DNA of 64,000 nt from an uncultured Clostridia bacterium (GCA_934169575.1 CAKPOA010000003.1:1-64000), one strand, 5' to 3'. Numbered from the stretch's first letter, positions 33,289 to 41,781 are shown. The notes: generated by a model from the letters alone, not told the origin. Program-made: numbers and translations.

Positions 33289-35355
33289 TTGTCAACAGAT
33301 TTTTTGAAATATATAATTTTGGGTACAATTGCAGCATTTGTAGTTATAATTATTGCATATGTGATTTTATCTAAAAAAATGGGTAAATCTGAATATAAAA
33401 GAATAAAACAATTAAGAGCTGGTACACAAAGTAATAAATTTTCATCAGAAATTTTATACCAAAAACTATATATTACATTTTCAAAAATTCCATATATAAG
33501 AACTTATATATTTAAAATAAGAAGAAGGTTAGAAATAATAAATGTTGATGATGAATACGCCACCAGAAGAGATTCTGCAAAGATTTTACTTAAAACTTTA
33601 TTAATATTAACACCAATTGTAATAATATCTATAATTTTTACACATGACAATTTCTTGCTATTATCAATAATCTTAATATTTGAATTATTTATGATAGATG
33701 CTTTTGTTGATAGTAGTGTAGATTCAATGGATAATAATTTGCTTAAAGAACAATTAGACTTTTTTGCAGAAATAAGACATGCTTATCATGAATTTAATAT
33801 GGTTGAAGAAGCAATTTACCAAATATCTCAAGATGATGAAAAAACAATTTCACGTCAAGGTGAGAAAATATATGAAGTATTAATTGCAAATGAACCAGAA
33901 ATTGAACTTGAAAAATATTATGATATTGCTCCAAATAGCTTCTTAAAGGAGTTTGCTGGAATATCATATTTGACAAAAGAATATGGTGATAGAACATTAG
34001 ATAAGGCATCACTTTATTTGAAAAATATAAATAATATCACAGAAGAAATGCAAATTGAAATATTAAAAAGAGATAAAATTGATTATGTATTTCAAAGTTT
34101 ATCTTTAATATCAATTGCACCAGTATTAATTTTGGAACCTTTAAAAAATTGGTGTGTAAATAATTTTGATTTTACACAATCATTTTATCAAGGAAAACCT
34201 GGAATGTTAATACAAATTTTAGTAATTATATTAACAGTTGTATGTTATGTTATGCTAAGAAAAGTTAAAAATAATGGTTCAACAGATAAACAAGTTATAA
34301 ACCAAGAAAACCCTTGGCAATCAAAAGTATATAAAAACCCAATAGGTAAAAGGATTGTAAATTTGTTTTTACCTAAAAAAGGTTCAAAAGAATATTTAAA
34401 AACACAAAAATTATTAAAAGATTCTGCATCTAAATTGAAAATGGAATGGCTATATGTAAATAGAATTGCAATAGGAATTGTAACATTTGTAATAACATTA
34501 TTTTTAGTAATGCAATTACATAATGTAGCTATAAAATGGATTTATACAGAACCAACTACAGACTACAATCTGTTTGGAGGTTTAACAGATAAGCAAGAAA
34601 GAGAAGCAATAGCTGTAACTGAAAGTGATAACAAATTTTTGGATATGTTTAGAGGAAGACTTTCAACAACAAAAGAAGATATCCAAAAAGCTATGACAAA
34701 ATCAGATGATTATAAAGATGCAGAAACAAAAGATATTCAAAAAGCAGCAGAAAGAGTATATGGAAAATTGCAAACTATTAATTCTGAATCTTTAAGATGG
34801 TTTGAAGTTTTGATGGCAATTGTATTTATGATTATTGGATATATGTTCCCTGTTTGGATGCTATATTTTCAATATAAAATGAGATTGATGGAAATGGAAG
34901 ATGAAGTAATGCAGTTCCAGACAATTATACTTATGCTTATGAGAATTGAAAGAGTTAATGTTGAAATAATCTTAGAATGGCTTGAAAGATATGCAAATAT
35001 ATTTAAAGAACCAATTTCAAGATGTGTGAACAATTACGAGGCCGGTGCTTGGGAAGCTTTAGAGGTTCTTAGAAATGAAACTAATTATCCTTTATTTATA
35101 AGAATTGTTGAAAGCCTTCAAGCAGCTGTTGAAAAAATACCAATTGTTGAGGCATTTGATGAATTAGATTCTGAAAGAGATTATTACCAGGCTAAACGTC
35201 AAGAATCTAATGAAAGATTAATTGCGAAAAAAGGTAGAATTGGTAAAATTATAGGTTTTGCTCCAATGGTTGTTATGTTTGTTGGATACCTGATTGTACC
35301 ATTAGTTTATATAGGATTTACAAGTATGTCTAGTTCTATGAATGCTATTTCTTAA
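33289..35355 (+). CDS. TadB/TadC-like membrane platform protein (probable fusion)
   Basis: A 688-residue inner-membrane protein. About seven hydrophobic segments bracket two helical cytoplasmic domains (about 145-250 and 555-635), each resembling a T2SSF/TadB-C module: EQLDFFAEIRHAYHEFNMVE in the first, FQTIILMLMRIERVNVEIIL in the second, with the C-terminal helix VVMFVGYLIVPLVYIGF. Separate TadB and TadC genes of 280-320 residues usually encode these. I chose TTG 33289, eight bases after GGAGG; a GTG at 33280 overlaps that site. It follows the ATPase gene with 25 bases between. Confidence 0.75.
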   Translation: MSTDFLKYIILGTIAAFVVIIIAYVILSKKMGKSEYKRIKQLRAGTQSNKFSSEILYQKLYITFSKIPYIRTYIFKIRRRLEIINVDDEYATRRDSAKILLKTLLILTPIVIISIIFTHDNFLLLSIILIFELFMIDAFVDSSVDSMDNNLLKEQLDFFAEIRHAYHEFNMVEEAIYQISQDDEKTISRQGEKIYEVLIANEPEIELEKYYDIAPNSFLKEFAGISYLTKEYGDRTLDKASLYLKNINNITEEMQIEILKRDKIDYVFQSLSLISIAPVLILEPLKNWCVNNFDFTQSFYQGKPGMLIQILVIILTVVCYVMLRKVKNNGSTDKQVINQENPWQSKVYKNPIGKRIVNLFLPKKGSKEYLKTQKLLKDSASKLKMEWLYVNRIAIGIVTFVITLFLVMQLHNVAIKWIYTEPTTDYNLFGGLTDKQEREAIAVTESDNKFLDMFRGRLSTTKEDIQKAMTKSDDYKDAETKDIQKAAERVYGKLQTINSESLRWFEVLMAIVFMIIGYMFPVWMLYFQYKMRLMEMEDEVMQFQTIILMLMRIERVNVEIILEWLERYANIFKEPISRCVNNYEAGAWEALEVLRNETNYPLFIRIVESLQAAVEKIPIVEAFDELDSERDYYQAKRQESNERLIAKKGRIGKIIGFAPMVVMFVGYLIVPLVYIGFTSMSSSMNAIS

Positions 35356-35376
35356 AATGAAAGGATGTGATTGATA

Positions 35377-36153
35377 ATGGAAAATGCGTCAAAAGCTTTG
35401 CTTATTTCAGCAGGTATTTTGATTGTAATGCTTGTTGTTACTCTACTTATTTTCGGTTGGAGATCATATTCAGATTATTTTTTGAAAAAGCAGGAATTAG
35501 AAAATATTGATAATTTGGCTAAATTTAATGAACAATTTGAAAGTTATGAGAGAGATGATGTTATGGGGTATGAACTTCTCTCTCTTGCAAATAAAGTAGC
35601 TGATTATAATGAAAGATATTCAAATGCTCCAGATGCAAATAATGATCAAAAATATACACCAATAACATTAATTATAAATATTGATCGAGCTACCAGAGAA
35701 AAAATGACTTATGATAATAAAATAAGGTTATTTACAATAGATAAATATGAACAATCAAATACTAAAAGTAGAATAAAAGATATTATTGATACAGCAGGAG
35801 TGTTAGAGGAGGCATTAGGAAAAAAAGAAGTGGCATCTAAAGTTGCAAAAAATATAAGATCACTTGTATATAAAGAGGTAGAAAATTATTATAAAAATAC
35901 ACTAAAATATGATGATAATCAAATTAAAGAAAAAATCTTGAAAGATTTTAATGCTATAACAGGTTTGAATTTAAGTTCTTATGATGAGGTAACTACTTAT
36001 ATAGGGAGCAATGGAGATAAAATATATTCTTATTATGAATATTATCAATTTAAAAGAATGAAATTTAAATGTGAAGTTTCAAATATAAAATATGATGATG
36101 TTTCTGGAAGAATAAGCTATATGGAATTTACTGCTACTGGTGAAATAGAATAA
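35377..36153 (+). CDS. Pilin-like protein with MENASKAL N-terminus (1)
   Basis: A 258-residue protein, the largest of the single-helix set. It opens MENASKALLISAGILIV, a hydrophobic helix from residue 7 with no leader. After the helix comes the motif FNEQFESYERDDVMGYELLS (about 52-71), shared in pattern with the other subunits. The remainder is a mixed soluble domain of 150 residues. The start is the ATG at 35377, following AAGGATG; an earlier in-frame TTG lacks a good site. Possibly a minor or tip subunit, being larger than the others. Function inferred. Confidence 0.7.
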   Translation: MENASKALLISAGILIVMLVVTLLIFGWRSYSDYFLKKQELENIDNLAKFNEQFESYERDDVMGYELLSLANKVADYNERYSNAPDANNDQKYTPITLIINIDRATREKMTYDNKIRLFTIDKYEQSNTKSRIKDIIDTAGVLEEALGKKEVASKVAKNIRSLVYKEVENYYKNTLKYDDNQIKEKILKDFNAITGLNLSSYDEVTTYIGSNGDKIYSYYEYYQFKRMKFKCEVSNIKYDDVSGRISYMEFTATGEIE

Positions 36154-36169
36154 TGAAAGGATTTTATAT

Positions 36170-36697
36170 ATGGAAAATGCATCAAAAGCCTTAATAATGG
36201 CTGCTGGAGTATTAATTACAATATTAGTGGCATCTTTATGGATATTTGTATTTAGACAGATGGCTAGTGGTGTTTCAGATGTAAATAAAATAATGGAAAC
36301 ATCTGAAATAACAGAATTTAATCAACAGTTTCTGAAATATGATGGTAGAGGAACAGGTAAACTTGTAAGTAAACCATTGGATATTCATGATGTTATAACA
36401 ATAATAAATATTTCAAAAAACAATGATCAACAAGGAACATATCCTGTCCATGTAGAAGTAAATATGGAAAATCCACCTCAATTTAATCTAAAACCATTGG
36501 ATAATACAGTTGATTTAACTACGTGGACTAATGATGAATTAAAAGCACTAATGTTATCCGAAATAAACAAAGGTAACACTAAAAACAATCGAAACGACTC
36601 TAATGGTGAAACTCATAGAAAATATTCTTGTGAGGTGAAATATAGTGTGACAGATGATAGGTTTGTTGATAAAGTTATAATAACAAGATTAAATTAA
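36170..36697 (+). CDS. Pilin-like protein with MENASKAL N-terminus (2)
   Basis: A 175-residue protein beginning MENASKALIMAAGVLITILV, with the hydrophobic helix starting at residue 7. The second shared motif appears as FNQQFLKYDGRGTGKLVSKP, followed by a soluble domain ending TRLN. AAAGGATT precedes the ATG. It comes 16 bases after the first pilin-like gene and before an internal promoter. Exported side and assembly role are inferred from the single helix. Confidence 0.7.
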   Translation: MENASKALIMAAGVLITILVASLWIFVFRQMASGVSDVNKIMETSEITEFNQQFLKYDGRGTGKLVSKPLDIHDVITIINISKNNDQQGTYPVHVEVNMENPPQFNLKPLDNTVDLTTWTNDELKALMLSEINKGNTKNNRNDSNGETHRKYSCEVKYSVTDDRFVDKVIITRLN

Positions 36698-36720
36698 ATC
36701 AAAAAAAATGTAAATAAATA

Positions 36721-36749
36721 TTGTATTTAAAAAAAATAAATGTTATAAT
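36721..36749 (+). promoter_or_regulatory. Internal promoter in the pilin-like array
   Basis: TTGTAT at 36721-36726 and TATAAT at 36744-36749 with 17-bp spacing lie in the 82-base gap between pilin-like genes, about 31 bp before the next ATG. It would allow the subunit genes to be transcribed independently of the machine genes. Confidence 0.6.
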
Positions 36750-36779
36750 GTAGAAAGAATAGCGAAAAAGAGGATAATT

Positions 36780-37217
36780 ATGAAAAAAACATTTATAACA
36801 ATATTAGTTATTGTTGGTATAATTGTAGCATTATTTATAATTAAATATATAAGATATCAAGAAAAAGTTGCACAAATAAAAGAATATAATGTACAATTTG
36901 AACAATATCTTGATAAAGAACTTTACGGAACTGAAATTGCAACAGTTATAAATAAAGCTGTAGATATAAATGAACAAAAAGTTGTAAAGAAAAATGAAAA
37001 TGGCAAATATATTCAAAACAATACTGATTCTGTGAATATAGAAGTTAAAATAAATGATCTTGAAGAAGAAAAAATTTATAACATGGAAACTCTATATAAT
37101 GGAGGAATGCAACAATTTGTTCAATATTACAATAATATTAAATTTAAAAGTTCAAAAGTTGAATATAATTCAGAAAAAAAGATAAGTTATATTTTATTTG
37201 AACAAATAACTACATAA
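36780..37217 (+). CDS. Pilin-like protein without the MENASKAL start
   Basis: A 145-residue protein with a helix at residues 5-24 after MKKTFIT, i.e. a normal N-terminal anchor rather than the shared start. It keeps the second common motif as YNVQFEQYLDKELYGTEIAT and a closing beta-rich domain. First gene after the internal promoter. It is perhaps a paralogue whose N-terminus has diverged. No Walker or enzymatic motif. Function unknown. Confidence 0.6.
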   Translation: MKKTFITILVIVGIIVALFIIKYIRYQEKVAQIKEYNVQFEQYLDKELYGTEIATVINKAVDINEQKVVKKNENGKYIQNNTDSVNIEVKINDLEEEKIYNMETLYNGGMQQFVQYYNNIKFKSSKVEYNSEKKISYILFEQITT

Positions 37218-37310
37218 TTTAAGTTTTTAATGTTAATATTCAAAAATTAATCCATAAGATTTTGAATATGTATAAAATAAAAATAATAAAAAAACAAAGG
37301 AGGATTTTTT

Positions 37311-37751
37311 ATGGAAAACGCATCAAAAGCACTAATTATCGCAGGTGCAATACTTTTATCAATTTTAATTATATCATTAGGTATTATGGTATATAATAAT
37401 GCAAAAAATACAGTAGGAAGTGCAAACTTGAATAAACAAGAACTACAAACATTTAATGCAGAATGGGAAAGCTATATTGGAAAGAAAAGAACAGCTAGTG
37501 AAGTTAGAACAATGTGCCAAGCTGTAATAGCTAATAATGCCTCAGAAGCACAACTTGCAACAAATAGATATATAGTAGTTACAAATACTGGTACTGCTAA
37601 TACTACCACTGCTGCAGTTGATACTACAGGAGCCAAAAGTGCTGATATAACAACTTTAATAAATGGGTTATCAAATGCAAATACATATACAGTAACAGCG
37701 GGATATGATAATTTAGGACTAGTAGTAGGACTTGATTTTAAAACAAACTAA
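37311..37751 (+). CDS. Pilin-like protein with MENASKAL N-terminus (3), candidate major subunit
   Basis: A 146-residue protein starting MENASKALIIAGAILLSILI; the shared post-helix motif reads FNAEWESYIGKKRTASEVRT. A low-complexity Thr/Ala-rich segment (NTGTANTTTAAVDTTGAKS) precedes a short C-terminal strand region. AAAGGAGGA six to eight bases before the ATG is the strongest ribosome site of the array, and an inverted repeat (ATATTCAAAA...TTTTGAATAT, 37239-37270) precedes it, possibly stabilising mRNA. Both are compatible with high expression and thus a major subunit. Confidence 0.68.
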   Translation: MENASKALIIAGAILLSILIISLGIMVYNNAKNTVGSANLNKQELQTFNAEWESYIGKKRTASEVRTMCQAVIANNASEAQLATNRYIVVTNTGTANTTTAAVDTTGAKSADITTLINGLSNANTYTVTAGYDNLGLVVGLDFKTN

Positions 37752-37771
37752 TAGTTTGAGGTGGAATATAA

Positions 37772-38182
37772 ATGGAAAATGCATCAAAAGCTTTAATAAT
37801 GGCAGGTGCTGTGTTATTAGCACTACTAATAATATCATTAGGTGTAATGATATATAAAAATTATAGTAAAACTGTAGCAGAAAATTCTGATTTATCAGAA
37901 CAGGAAATTACATCTTTAAATTCTAAAATATTGCCATATATAGGTGATAATATTAGTGGCTCAAAAGTAAATGCACTAATAACTGTTGTATATGCCATGA
38001 ATAGAAATTTTGAAGGTGAAAAAATAACAATGAGTTGGCAAACTGGTGGAATTGATCCAGATGGAAATTATAATACCACCAAAACAGATAAAAAAGTAAA
38101 AACTGGTGTATATTATAAAGTTGAAATTGAGGGTTATTCTAGTGCTGGACTTATTAATAAAATTACAATCACACCAAAATAA
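37772..38182 (+). CDS. Pilin-like protein with MENASKAL N-terminus (4)
   Basis: A 136-residue paralogue beginning MENASKALIMAGAVLLALLI, with LNSKILPYIGDNISGSKVNA as the shared motif and a compact beta-rich end (YYKVEIEGYSSAGLINKITI). It is the shortest of the set. GAGGTGGAAT is upstream of the ATG; the gap to the preceding gene is 20 bases. Confidence 0.68.
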   Translation: MENASKALIMAGAVLLALLIISLGVMIYKNYSKTVAENSDLSEQEITSLNSKILPYIGDNISGSKVNALITVVYAMNRNFEGEKITMSWQTGGIDPDGNYNTTKTDKKVKTGVYYKVEIEGYSSAGLINKITITPK

Positions 38183-38203
38183 AAAAGAAAGGATGATGTA
38201 CAT

Positions 38204-38716
38204 ATGGAAGATGCAGTAGAAGCTTTATATATGGCTGCAGCCGTATTGTTATTATTAATAGCATTAACTGTAAGTATATCATCCTTTACAAAAGCCAAAG
38301 TGCAAGTAGAAGAAATAAATGAGTCAGAAACAGGAATCGACCTTGCACAAGATGCAAGCGGCCAATATATAAATTATATGTCAAAAAATAATGATGAAAA
38401 TAGAATTGTAGGTTCCGATACTGTTATTTCTTCAATAAGAAGAATATCAAGAGAATCATATACAATATATATAGATGGTGATGCTGCCAATTTAAGTGGC
38501 TTTAAAACAGAAGGTGGTTTTTTAAAACTGGGAACAGCTGGGACAAACTATAAAAATTTAACCAATGAAAAAATAGGGCAAATATATGAAGCAATAAAAG
38601 GTAAGTATTTTGAAGAGAAAATAGGAATTTATCAAGAAAAAACTTCTAATGGAGTATCTTCAGCCAATAAACAGACACATAGAATTATAACATATGTGCA
38701 AAAGCCAATAACCTAA
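38204..38716 (+). CDS. Pilin-like protein with diverged start (MEDAVEAL)
   Basis: A 170-residue protein opening MEDAVEALYMAAAVLLLLIA: same position of the first acidic residue and helix as in the MENASKAL group but with different residues. A related post-helix motif (YINYMSKNNDENRIVGSDTV) follows. The C-terminal half is soluble. AAAGGATGATG precedes the ATG, 21 bases after the previous gene. Confidence 0.62.
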   Translation: MEDAVEALYMAAAVLLLLIALTVSISSFTKAKVQVEEINESETGIDLAQDASGQYINYMSKNNDENRIVGSDTVISSIRRISRESYTIYIDGDAANLSGFKTEGGFLKLGTAGTNYKNLTNEKIGQIYEAIKGKYFEEKIGIYQEKTSNGVSSANKQTHRIITYVQKPIT

Positions 38717-38734
38717 ATAAAAGGAGGAGTAAAA

Positions 38735-39253
38735 ATGGGATTAGGCGATTCAGCGATGACAGTTGTAGCAATATTATTAGCTGCAATATTAATGTTCGTA
38801 TTTCCACTAATGATGACAGCAGATAATAATGAGGATGTAACAAATCTAAAGGTTGAGCAATTAACTACAGATTTTACAGACACAATGAGAGTAACAGGTA
38901 AATTAACACAAGAAGATTATGATAATTTTGTAGTAAATTTAGCTGCTACAGGAAATGCTTATGATGTACAAATAGAGGTTCAAAGATTAGATGAAAATTT
39001 AGCTAAGAAAAATTATGGTACAACTGTAACAATAGGTGATAATGTATATTATACAGAATATACTGCTCAAATTTTAGATGAGTTGGCTCAAAATGGAGTT
39101 ACAAATTTTACTGAAGGAGATATAGTAACTGTTTCAGTTGAAAGTGGTCCATCACTTGCTCAAACTTTAAAAAATATATGGTTTAAAATATTTGGAAAAG
39201 AATTAACACCTGTAGCAAAATCAACAGGTATGGTAACTACAAAAGGAAATTAG
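38735..39253 (+). CDS. Single-helix protein of the Tad-like locus, unknown function
   Basis: A 172-residue protein with a helix at residues 7-27 following MGLGDSAMT, then TADNNEDVTNLKVEQLTTDF and a soluble domain containing TGKLTQEDYDNFVVNLAATG. It does not carry the MENASKAL start or the shared Y-G motif, and no family is recognised. It is coupled tightly to the preceding gene and followed by an attenuator-like hairpin. Could be a TadE-like pseudopilin in function, but this is conjecture. Confidence 0.62.
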   Translation: MGLGDSAMTVVAILLAAILMFVFPLMMTADNNEDVTNLKVEQLTTDFTDTMRVTGKLTQEDYDNFVVNLAATGNAYDVQIEVQRLDENLAKKNYGTTVTIGDNVYYTEYTAQILDELAQNGVTNFTEGDIVTVSVESGPSLAQTLKNIWFKIFGKELTPVAKSTGMVTTKGN

Positions 39254-39261
39254 AAAAATCG

Positions 39262-39290
39262 GCTTGTAAGGTATTACAAGCTTATTTTTA
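39262..39290 (+). terminator. Intra-operon terminator or attenuator
   Basis: GCTTGTAA and TTACAAGC with loop GGTA, followed by TTATTTTTAT, between the last small subunit gene and the 598-residue gene. Would reduce expression of the distal gene. Confidence 0.65.
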
Positions 39291-39308
39291 TAATAGAAAG
39301 GATGCAAT

Positions 39309-41105
39309 ATGAAAATACAACATTTAGCAGTAATTTTTATATTAATAATAATGCCATTTTCATTAATATTTTCAGAATATATATCAAATCAAGTAAAAGC
39401 TGGCGAAACAGAAATTAAATATAATAATAAGTTACTAAATGCAACATATGATGCTATGAAATCATATCAATTAAATACAATAAATAATTCTGTAGGAGAT
39501 CGATCAAATTCAAAAATTGATGATTTAGAATCTGCAGTTAATATATTTTATAGTTCTCTTGTATCAAGTTTTGGATATACAGGATACAAATCATCTGTTA
39601 TGGAAGAATATGTACCTGTAGTAGCATTTACCTTATATGATGGCTATTATATATATCAACCATATGTAAATACTCTTACTGGTTTAACTAGTAATGATTA
39701 TGAGGAATCATATTCAAAAGATGGGGAAAATAGAAATGGTGTTAAATCTTATGTTTATTATAATCAGAGATATTATGTAGATAATAAAAATGATTTTGTT
39801 ATAACATATACACTTGATAATTATATAACAATTGAAGGTACTGTAGATGGAAATTATGTATACAAATCAGGATATTTGATAAATGGAATTACTAAGGGTT
39901 CAGACTATTATGAATTTGACGGTATAAAGTTTTCTGAAAAAGCCAGTGATCTTGAAGAAATGAAAGAATATATTGATGATACACTATGTTCATATGTAAA
40001 AATTGATGGGACCAAATTTTATTTAGGTGATGCAAATAATGGATATTCGGGAAAAATTTTCTATATAGATAGTGCGGGAAATAAACAGATTCAAGCTGAT
40101 ACAAACACATCTAAGGAAACATACGATTTATATTACCAAGCAATAAAGCAAAATAAAAGTGCATATATATATTATAAAAATGCATATGAATTTACTAATT
40201 GGGTTAATACTGAGATTGGAGATCTAACTGCTAGATATGCTAAATCTGGTGATTCAACAACCACAGTAGATTACCAATATACAGACGTTGGAGAGATTTT
40301 TGCCGGAGATATTCAATCATCTGATTCAAATTTTTATAGACATAAATCTGAAGTTATAAGAAAGAATATTGAAACAAATTTGGCAATTGCAATTAAAAAT
40401 TTTAATGGTGGATATATTTTACCAAAACTATCTGAAACTGATTGGGAACTTGTAGAAAATAATACCTGTATGTTAACCTTTTTACAAGGTTTACCTATTG
40501 GAAACAAAGTATATAATGGATATTGTGTTGTTCCAAACTCATTAACAAAAGAATATGTTGACGAAAATGATATATATATATTAAGAATAAATAAAACATA
40601 TTGTAGAGTAAATGATAATACTTTAGATGACTTAAATATTGTAGAAAAACAAAATGTAGATCAATATACTTCTTATGCTGGTAGATTAAAACTTGATTTT
40701 GAGAAAAAAACATTAGATGCTGAAACAAATACAAAATATTATCCAATTAAAGATTATTTAGCAAGTTACACAAGTATTGTTGGAAGTTCAGGCGTTGTTG
40801 ATATAACTCAATATAAAGATATGTATGGTTATATGAAAAGCCTAAATGCAAAGGCGATTGAAACAGGTAAAAGTTACGAGTATTTAAAAAAGACATATTA
40901 TATTGCACTTGCAAGAGAAAGAATGAGTGCATATAATGTTAATAATGGATTAAAAGAAGAGGATAAAGAGCAGGTTGCTGTTAAAAAGAATAATTACCAT
41001 ATTCCTTCTTATATAGATAACTGGTTTTATTTAAAAGAATATAGAAAAAATGATGGGGTTAAGGTAAAGACTTGGTATGAATATGTAAATAAAATCCCAA
41101 TATAG
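39309..41105 (+). CDS. Large exported protein of the Tad-like locus
   Basis: A 598-residue protein with one N-terminal hydrophobic helix (about 5-24) and a very large extracytoplasmic region rich in Tyr, Asn and Asp (for example TLYDGYYIYQPYVNTLTG). No enzymatic, sortase or cell-wall binding motif and no C-terminal helix were seen. The position at the end of the locus corresponds to TadE/TadG-type or tip-adhesin genes in other systems. It lies after a weak terminator. The call rests on context only. Confidence 0.6.
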   Translation: MKIQHLAVIFILIIMPFSLIFSEYISNQVKAGETEIKYNNKLLNATYDAMKSYQLNTINNSVGDRSNSKIDDLESAVNIFYSSLVSSFGYTGYKSSVMEEYVPVVAFTLYDGYYIYQPYVNTLTGLTSNDYEESYSKDGENRNGVKSYVYYNQRYYVDNKNDFVITYTLDNYITIEGTVDGNYVYKSGYLINGITKGSDYYEFDGIKFSEKASDLEEMKEYIDDTLCSYVKIDGTKFYLGDANNGYSGKIFYIDSAGNKQIQADTNTSKETYDLYYQAIKQNKSAYIYYKNAYEFTNWVNTEIGDLTARYAKSGDSTTTVDYQYTDVGEIFAGDIQSSDSNFYRHKSEVIRKNIETNLAIAIKNFNGGYILPKLSETDWELVENNTCMLTFLQGLPIGNKVYNGYCVVPNSLTKEYVDENDIYILRINKTYCRVNDNTLDDLNIVEKQNVDQYTSYAGRLKLDFEKKTLDAETNTKYYPIKDYLASYTSIVGSSGVVDITQYKDMYGYMKSLNAKAIETGKSYEYLKKTYYIALARERMSAYNVNNGLKEEDKEQVAVKKNNYHIPSYIDNWFYLKEYRKNDGVKVKTWYEYVNKIPI

Positions 41106-41108
41106 AAC

Positions 41109-41137
41109 AATAGAGATGCAAAAGCATCTCTATTTGT
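41109..41137 (+). terminator. Terminator of the Tad-like locus
   Basis: AATAGAGATGC and GCATCTCTATT form an 11-bp stem with loop AAAA, followed by T residues. An identical 26-base hairpin is at 41787-41812. Confidence 0.88.
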
Positions 41138-41166
41138 TATCAATGAATTAATATTAAATATTTAGG

Positions 41167-41195
41167 TTGACTTCTAAATAGAAATTTGGTAAAAT
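41167..41195 (+). promoter_or_regulatory. Promoter of the DUF4160 cassette
   Basis: TTGACT (41167-41172) and TAAAAT (41190-41195) spaced by 17 bp. Confidence 0.6.
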
Positions 41196-41233
41196 AATTT
41201 AAAATTAAAACTAAAAATTAGGAGGTAATAAAA

Positions 41234-41509
41234 ATGATGCATACATTATGTAAATATACAGATGAAACAGAGTTGGTTATTTCAGATATAATAAAAAGAC
41301 CTAATGGTGATGAAATAATACGAGTTATTTTTGAAAGACCTACAGAGAATGGGTTTGATACATTAATATTTGAATTGCCAAGTTATAACATAATAGAAAA
41401 TGATGGTAATTATACTGAAGAAGAAATAGATTTATTTAGAAAAGTAGTAGAACAAGGAGCAGCACATTTTTATGAAGTTGCAAGAGAAGGAGGATTAGAA
41501 AGTGCCTAA
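41234..41509 (+). CDS. Small acidic protein of unknown function, partner of DUF4160 gene
   Basis: A 91-residue cytoplasmic protein, rich in Glu/Asp, with a predicted beta-hairpin region (ELVISDIIKRPNGDEIIRVI) and a C-terminal helix (EEEIDLFRKVVEQGAAHFYE). No family recognised. GGAGG lies 8 bases before the ATG pair at 41234. Its end overlaps the natural GTG start of the next gene, which in family terms is often half of a two-gene unit with DUF2442; this partner does not look like DUF2442. Antitoxin-like size, but function is not shown. Confidence 0.55.
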   Translation: MMHTLCKYTDETELVISDIIKRPNGDEIIRVIFERPTENGFDTLIFELPSYNIIENDGNYTEEEIDLFRKVVEQGAAHFYEVAREGGLESA

Positions 41510-41781
41510 TATATTTGAAACAATGCGGGTATAGTGTTTACTTTTGGTCTAATGAAAATAATGAACCAATTCATGTACATATATCCAAAGGAAAACCAGT
41601 TGGAGATTCAACTAAAATATGGCTTACCAAAAGTGGAAATTGTATAATAGCAAACAATAAAAGTAATATACCAATAAATGATTTAAAGAAAATATTAAAG
41701 GTTATAAATGATAATTATTTCCTTATTTTATCTAAATGGAAAAATTATTTTGAAGGACAGGAAATTAAATTTTATTGTTAA
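41502..41781 (+). pseudogene. DUF4160 family protein gene with frameshift near its start
   Basis: The body encodes a DUF4160 domain (GYSVYFWSNENNEPIHVHIS, and ILSKWKNYFEGQEIKFYC at the end). Family members begin MPxxF; a matching start is the GTG at 41502 (MPNIFET), eight bases after AAGGAGG and overlapping the upstream stop. That frame hits a stop after ten codons. Removing one A near 41523 would join MPNIFET to CGYSVYF with the family's normal spacing. Alternatively translation could begin at TTG 41515 (88 residues) without its usual N-terminus, but no ribosome site precedes that codon. Either a recent mutation, an assembly error or frameshifting explains it. Confidence 0.6.
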
